DNA of 64,000 nucleotides. It comes from Zygnema circumcarinatum. Its lineage: Eukaryota; Streptophyta; Zygnematophyceae; Zygnematales; Zygnemataceae. The notes under the pieces were generated by a model that did no database searches, was not told the DNA's origin, and saw nothing but the letters and a program-made list of their open reading frames with translations. Both the position numbers and the translations under genes were made by a program. The stretch lies in the NCBI GenBank assembly GCA_037447605.1, contig CM074817.1, forward strand, positions 1,286,276 through 1,350,275. The letters are read 5' to 3'. Below are positions 60,252-64,000 of this stretch, piece by piece. Each line of letters opens with the position of its first letter. The stretch's first letter is position 1.

Positions 60252-63200
60252 ATGGAGGAGGTCTTGGAAGGAAAGGACTACAGTTTTCCCAAGGAGGAGG
60301 AGAAGGTGCTCGCATTCTGGGAGGAGGTCGACGCGTTCCACACTCAGCTGAAGAAGACCGAGGGGCTGCCCGAGTATGTTTTCTACGACGGGCCGCCATT
60401 TGCAACAGGTTAGTGCTCTGTAGGGAAGGAAAGCTTACTCTTATTGGCTAATTTTTAGAAAATTAATGATGATGGCTTTGAAAGGCACTCGATTATGATA
60501 TTTTGGGTCGACAGCGAGGACAATGCATTTACAGCATGACTGCTGTCATATTCGCAATTTTTTGGCGCTGGCTTGTTGAGAAGGACAGACTTGTTGAGAA
60601 GGGCAGAACTGTAGGGAAGGACAGACTTGTAATTTTTTTTTAAAGCGGAGGGAAGGGAGTGAAGAGGGGAGCTGAGGGAGGAAGGGGTTTTGGTCGGGTT
60701 TTTATAAATAACGAGCTTTCGGCTGTGGCCTTCAAGGCTAGGCGTTAATTTTTCTGATCAATGCTCAACTTTTCTCCTTTCAAAAGTAATCTGGAACTTC
60801 AGAGAGCCCTTTGCAGGAGGATTTTCCTATAAGCTTAGCAGACTTGAACCTTTTCCTTGGCGATCGGAGTTCACTGTTGACTGCAAGGCTACAATTTCCC
60901 CTCAACGACTATGATTAACATAATAAACTTTCACTAGCACATCGCAGAGGACTTGAATTTGAAGGAGAGGGCTTAGTGTTGCTTTTTTGCAAATATCAGG
61001 CTCCGTTGCAAGGCATCTGCAATAAGATTCTGGAGTCAATTTTTATCCTTTTTCCCTATTTTTTGGATTCAGGACTACCGCACTACGGGCATATCCTAGC
61101 GGGTACCATTAAAGACGTTGTAACACGATATCAGACTGCGACAGGGCACCATGTTACTCGGCGGTTTGGTTGGGACTGCCACGGCCTGCCGGTTGAATAT
61201 GAGATTGATCAAAAGCTCAACATCAAAACACGGGAAGATGTCAGTTACATTTCCTGGCAACCTTGTCGATTAGAGAAGGAGCCAGGTCTTGAGAGGTTTT
61301 CAAACCTTTCAGTAAAGCAGCTTCGTCTTTAGAAAGGACATGCTTTAAGCATCCATTGTAGCATATATTTTCCTTTCTATCCTCCTTTCCTGTTTCCTGT
61401 TGCCTTTTCCTTTGTTTTTGGCTCCCACTAGGTCTTATCTAGCCATGTGCAGTGACGAGCCCAGGAAGAAAGTCAAAAACGGACTTAAAGCGGAATTTGT
61501 ACTTCAGTTCATATATGTGCATGTGTGCGTGTACAGTAGGCTTTTAATTCTTCCTAATGCTGAATGACTGAAGAAATTGCGAAAGTGCGGGGATGAACAC
61601 ATTGCATGGCCAGGTGTTGGCTCTTGGGATTGACAAGTACAATGAGGAATGCCGGAGCATTGTCATGCGTTATTCAAGAGAGTGGGAGAAAGCTATCACT
61701 CGTGTTGGTCGATGGATTGATTTCAAGAACGATTACAAGACGCTGGATCCGCAATATATGGAGAGTGTTTGGTGGGTGTTTAAACAGCTCCACGAAAAGG
61801 GGCTTGTTTATCGAGGCTTTAAGGTGAGTTCTTTCCCTTATTCTCACTTCACTTCGATGCTGACTTCCCTCTTCCTTTATCCCTTTCCATGTCCCTCTCC
61901 CTGTTCTCCCTACAGCCTTAGCTTGGCAGTACCTCGTAGTTTTTAAGTTCCAATAATATGTGTTTCCCAGTTGCCATGCATGGCCCAAAGGCTAACACTA
62001 ATCTTTCTAATCTTCCCATGATCTCCCGTCGTCCCTCCTTCCAAATATCCATCAGTGTGCTCAAGCTAGTATTTCTCGTCGATTCCAAATGAGCTTTTTT
62101 CTTGCTCTTTATCCAGCTGGGGCGGCCACGGACCGTTCCTTATGAGGAGTTTGAAACTGGGGGACTTTTTCTTTGCAGGTTATGCCTTATAGCACTGGCT
62201 GCAAAACTCCTCTTTCCAACTTCGAGTCCGGTCTGAACTATAAGGTATGAAGCCATTCACTGTAATCATTGGAGTGCCTCTGTTTAGCCACTGCGTCAAA
62301 GAATAATTGTGTAGGAAGCTTTGCCAACGTTCTAGTGGAAACGACTAGAATGTTCATGTCATGAAATCGTTGCAATGTATTCTTCGCCATAAGAATGCTC
62401 CATATTGATTTGGACATCAAGGATTTTGCCAATCCTTGCATGCCATGGTAACCCTTTTTAACTGTCAACGCTAGAAATGCACTTCCAGCTCAAGTCTGCT
62501 TCAGATTCCTACTGTTTTTTTGAATCGAAGGCAGCAGTGAACATGCATTTTATACAGCATAGGATTGAGGAATAGAGAAGTATCCCATATGGGAAATTCA
62601 CCGCAGGCCTTAGCAATCATTAAAGCTTTATCAGTCCCTCCTGCTTTCTAACCTTACTCTTTCCTCCTGCCTCTCCCTTTCCAGGATGTGTCTGATCCTG
62701 CAGTCATGATCAGCTTCCTGCTTGAAGATGACCTTGACGGAGCAGCACTTGTTGCCTGGACAACAACTCCATGGACACTCCCCAGCAACCTCGCCCTTTG
62801 CGTGAATGCAGCTTTTACATACGCTAAGGTTGATTGCTGCCTCCTCACTCCTCCCAGGTATTAGATGGCTGCCAAATGTTAGAGAGGGGGAGGAGAGATT
62901 TACAGGATTCTGCTCATAGTATAGAGGGTTCCTGTGACCTATTAGACGACAACACCTCTTGTCCGGTTGGTTGATAGCAAGTCTTCCCAAAATTCTCTTG
63001 CGGAAAGGTGGTTTGTTCTGTTCAATTGCGTAAGGTACAGGATGTAGGTATAGATGAGCTATGTAAGAGACATACAGCAAAGGGATATCTGCAAGTTCCT
63101 TAACAACCCTCACTGTTGCCGTTTTTCTTGGGAGCAGGTTAGAGCGAAAGACACCGGAGCAGTGTGGATAGTGGCTGAAGCTTTGCTTTCTTCGCTTCCG

Positions 63201-63762
63201 ACTAAGAAAAAGACTAAAGGAAGCGAAGGGACTAATGGAGTAGCTCATGAAACGGGCGGCAAGAAGAGTGATGGAAAAGGGAAAAAGGGAGACAAGAGTA
63301 AGGGGGCTTCTGCAGTATCTGAAGATCAGGCATCAGCTCCCGTAGCTGCATTAGACACTTCGACATATGAGCTATTGGGGACTCTGAGAGGGGCTGATTT
63401 GGTGGGAAAAAGGTATGTTGGAACTTTTCCATCCCTGTTTCGATTGACCGACCGTTGAAGTTTTGAAGATGCTGCTTGAGTCTTAAAAGTTTGTGATTAT
63501 CTATAGAAAAACTTTGCAGTTGGTGCTTCGAGCTGTTTATGGATAATCCTTATTTTCCTGTTATGGTCTGTTTTCTGACTCTTTCCTTTTATGCAGGTAT
63601 CATCCTTTGTTTCCTTATTTTGCGGACTTGAAAGATGTGGCATTTCGGGTTGTTGCGGACGATTACGTCACCGACAAGAGCGGAACGGGAGTTGTTCATT
63701 CCGCACCTGCTTTTGGAGAAGATGATTACCGGGTCTGCTTGAAACATGGCATCATTCAAAAG
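60252..63762 (+). CDS. isoleucyl-tRNA synthetase, cytosolic (5' part, runs off the window)
   Basis: Class I aminoacyl-tRNA synthetase that charges tRNA-Ile, with an editing domain that clears Val-tRNA-Ile. Exons visible: 60252-60408, 61073-61239, 61614-61823, 62179-62244, 62685-62828, 63138-63412 and 63597-63762 (395 codons). The gene then enters an intron that reaches the window end. Motifs are [20 protein letters not shown] with the HIGH-type [36 protein letters not shown], the CP1 editing-domain [11 protein letters not shown] and [14 protein letters not shown]. Between ALLSSLP and [17 protein letters not shown] lies a Lys/Gly-rich insert of about 55 residues, as I recall for the plant cytosolic enzyme. 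There is no transit peptide, consistent with the cytosolic form. The KMSKS motif and anticodon-binding domain must lie beyond 64000. Confidence 0.95.
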
Positions 63763-64000
63763 GTTTTTCCACCTTCAGAATTAGCCTTCAACCAACAGCC
63801 TTTAAGCGCAGAGAGAGTCTAAGGTATTTCTTGAATAATTTATTGCGCATGCTTTTGGTCAGGATAAGGCAGAGGTCCACTGACCATGAAACTGCTTAAT
63901 CAATGACTACATGTGCCCCATGTTGCAATCTGTAAACAAATACTGTGCCCTTTCCAATTTTCCAACTTGTTGTTTTCTTTGCTTTGTGTCATTTGTCAAA
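63763..64000 (+). other. IleRS intron, open at window end
   Basis: Starts with a GTTTTT donor after ATCATTCAAAAG. No acceptor or coding frame matching IleRS is seen before position 64000. Confidence 0.6.

Overview
This window is nuclear DNA from a green plant. The genes contain GT-AG spliceosomal introns. Their products include a Tic62/At2g34460-type plastid SDR, a plastid-targeted ornithine carbamoyltransferase, an ASG1-like protein, a gamma-glutamyl hydrolase, LEA_4 proteins and a putative thylakoid-lumen protein. A decayed ndhF fragment at the left edge is an apparent plastid insertion. Every histone H4 gene carries an intron and the intergenic DNA is rich in microsatellites. I infer a non-angiosperm streptophyte (bryophyte, lycophyte, fern or advanced charophyte) but cannot name a species. 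Two 10-N assembly gaps lie at 12458-12467 and 49910-49919. All splice sites were placed by hand from frame, GT/AG signals and remembered family sequences.

Layout: 0.3-1.1 kb ndhF remnant (-). 1.5-5.3 kb H2B (+), then a head-to-head H2B(-)/H4(+) pair. 5.9 kb truncated H2B pseudogene. 6.7-8.3 kb fatty acid 2-hydroxylase (-). 10.5-11.7 kb membrane-anchored MYND zinc-finger protein (+). 12.8-13.6 kb conserved-looking membrane protein (-). 17.1-18.9 kb head-to-head H4(-)/H2B(+) pair. 20.0-22.5 kb gamma-glutamyl hydrolase (-). 24.6-27.5 kb ornithine carbamoyltransferase (+). 28.7 kb 5S rRNA fragment (-). 30.3-31.8 kb ARPC5 (+). 33.5-34.9 kb two unrecognised small genes. 35.0-39.6 kb long modular LEA gene (-), divergent from a second LEA-like gene (+) at 40.5-41.9 kb. 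43.6-46.4 kb plastid SDR (+). 47.4-49.2 kb third H2B(-)/H4(+) pair. 50.5-53.8 kb ASG1-like gene (-). 57.8-59.5 kb putative lumenal protein (-). 60.3 kb to the right edge: cytosolic isoleucyl-tRNA synthetase (+, incomplete).

Two themes link the genes. First, H2B and H4 occur three times as divergent pairs sharing about 0.7 kb of promoter, so both core histones could be driven together. Second, the spacers contain a striking excess of the composite CCAAT-N9-CCACG, the ER-stress response element architecture bound by NF-Y plus bZIP factors. It sometimes forms inverted pairs, notably in the divergent spacers FAH/MYND and GGH/OTC.
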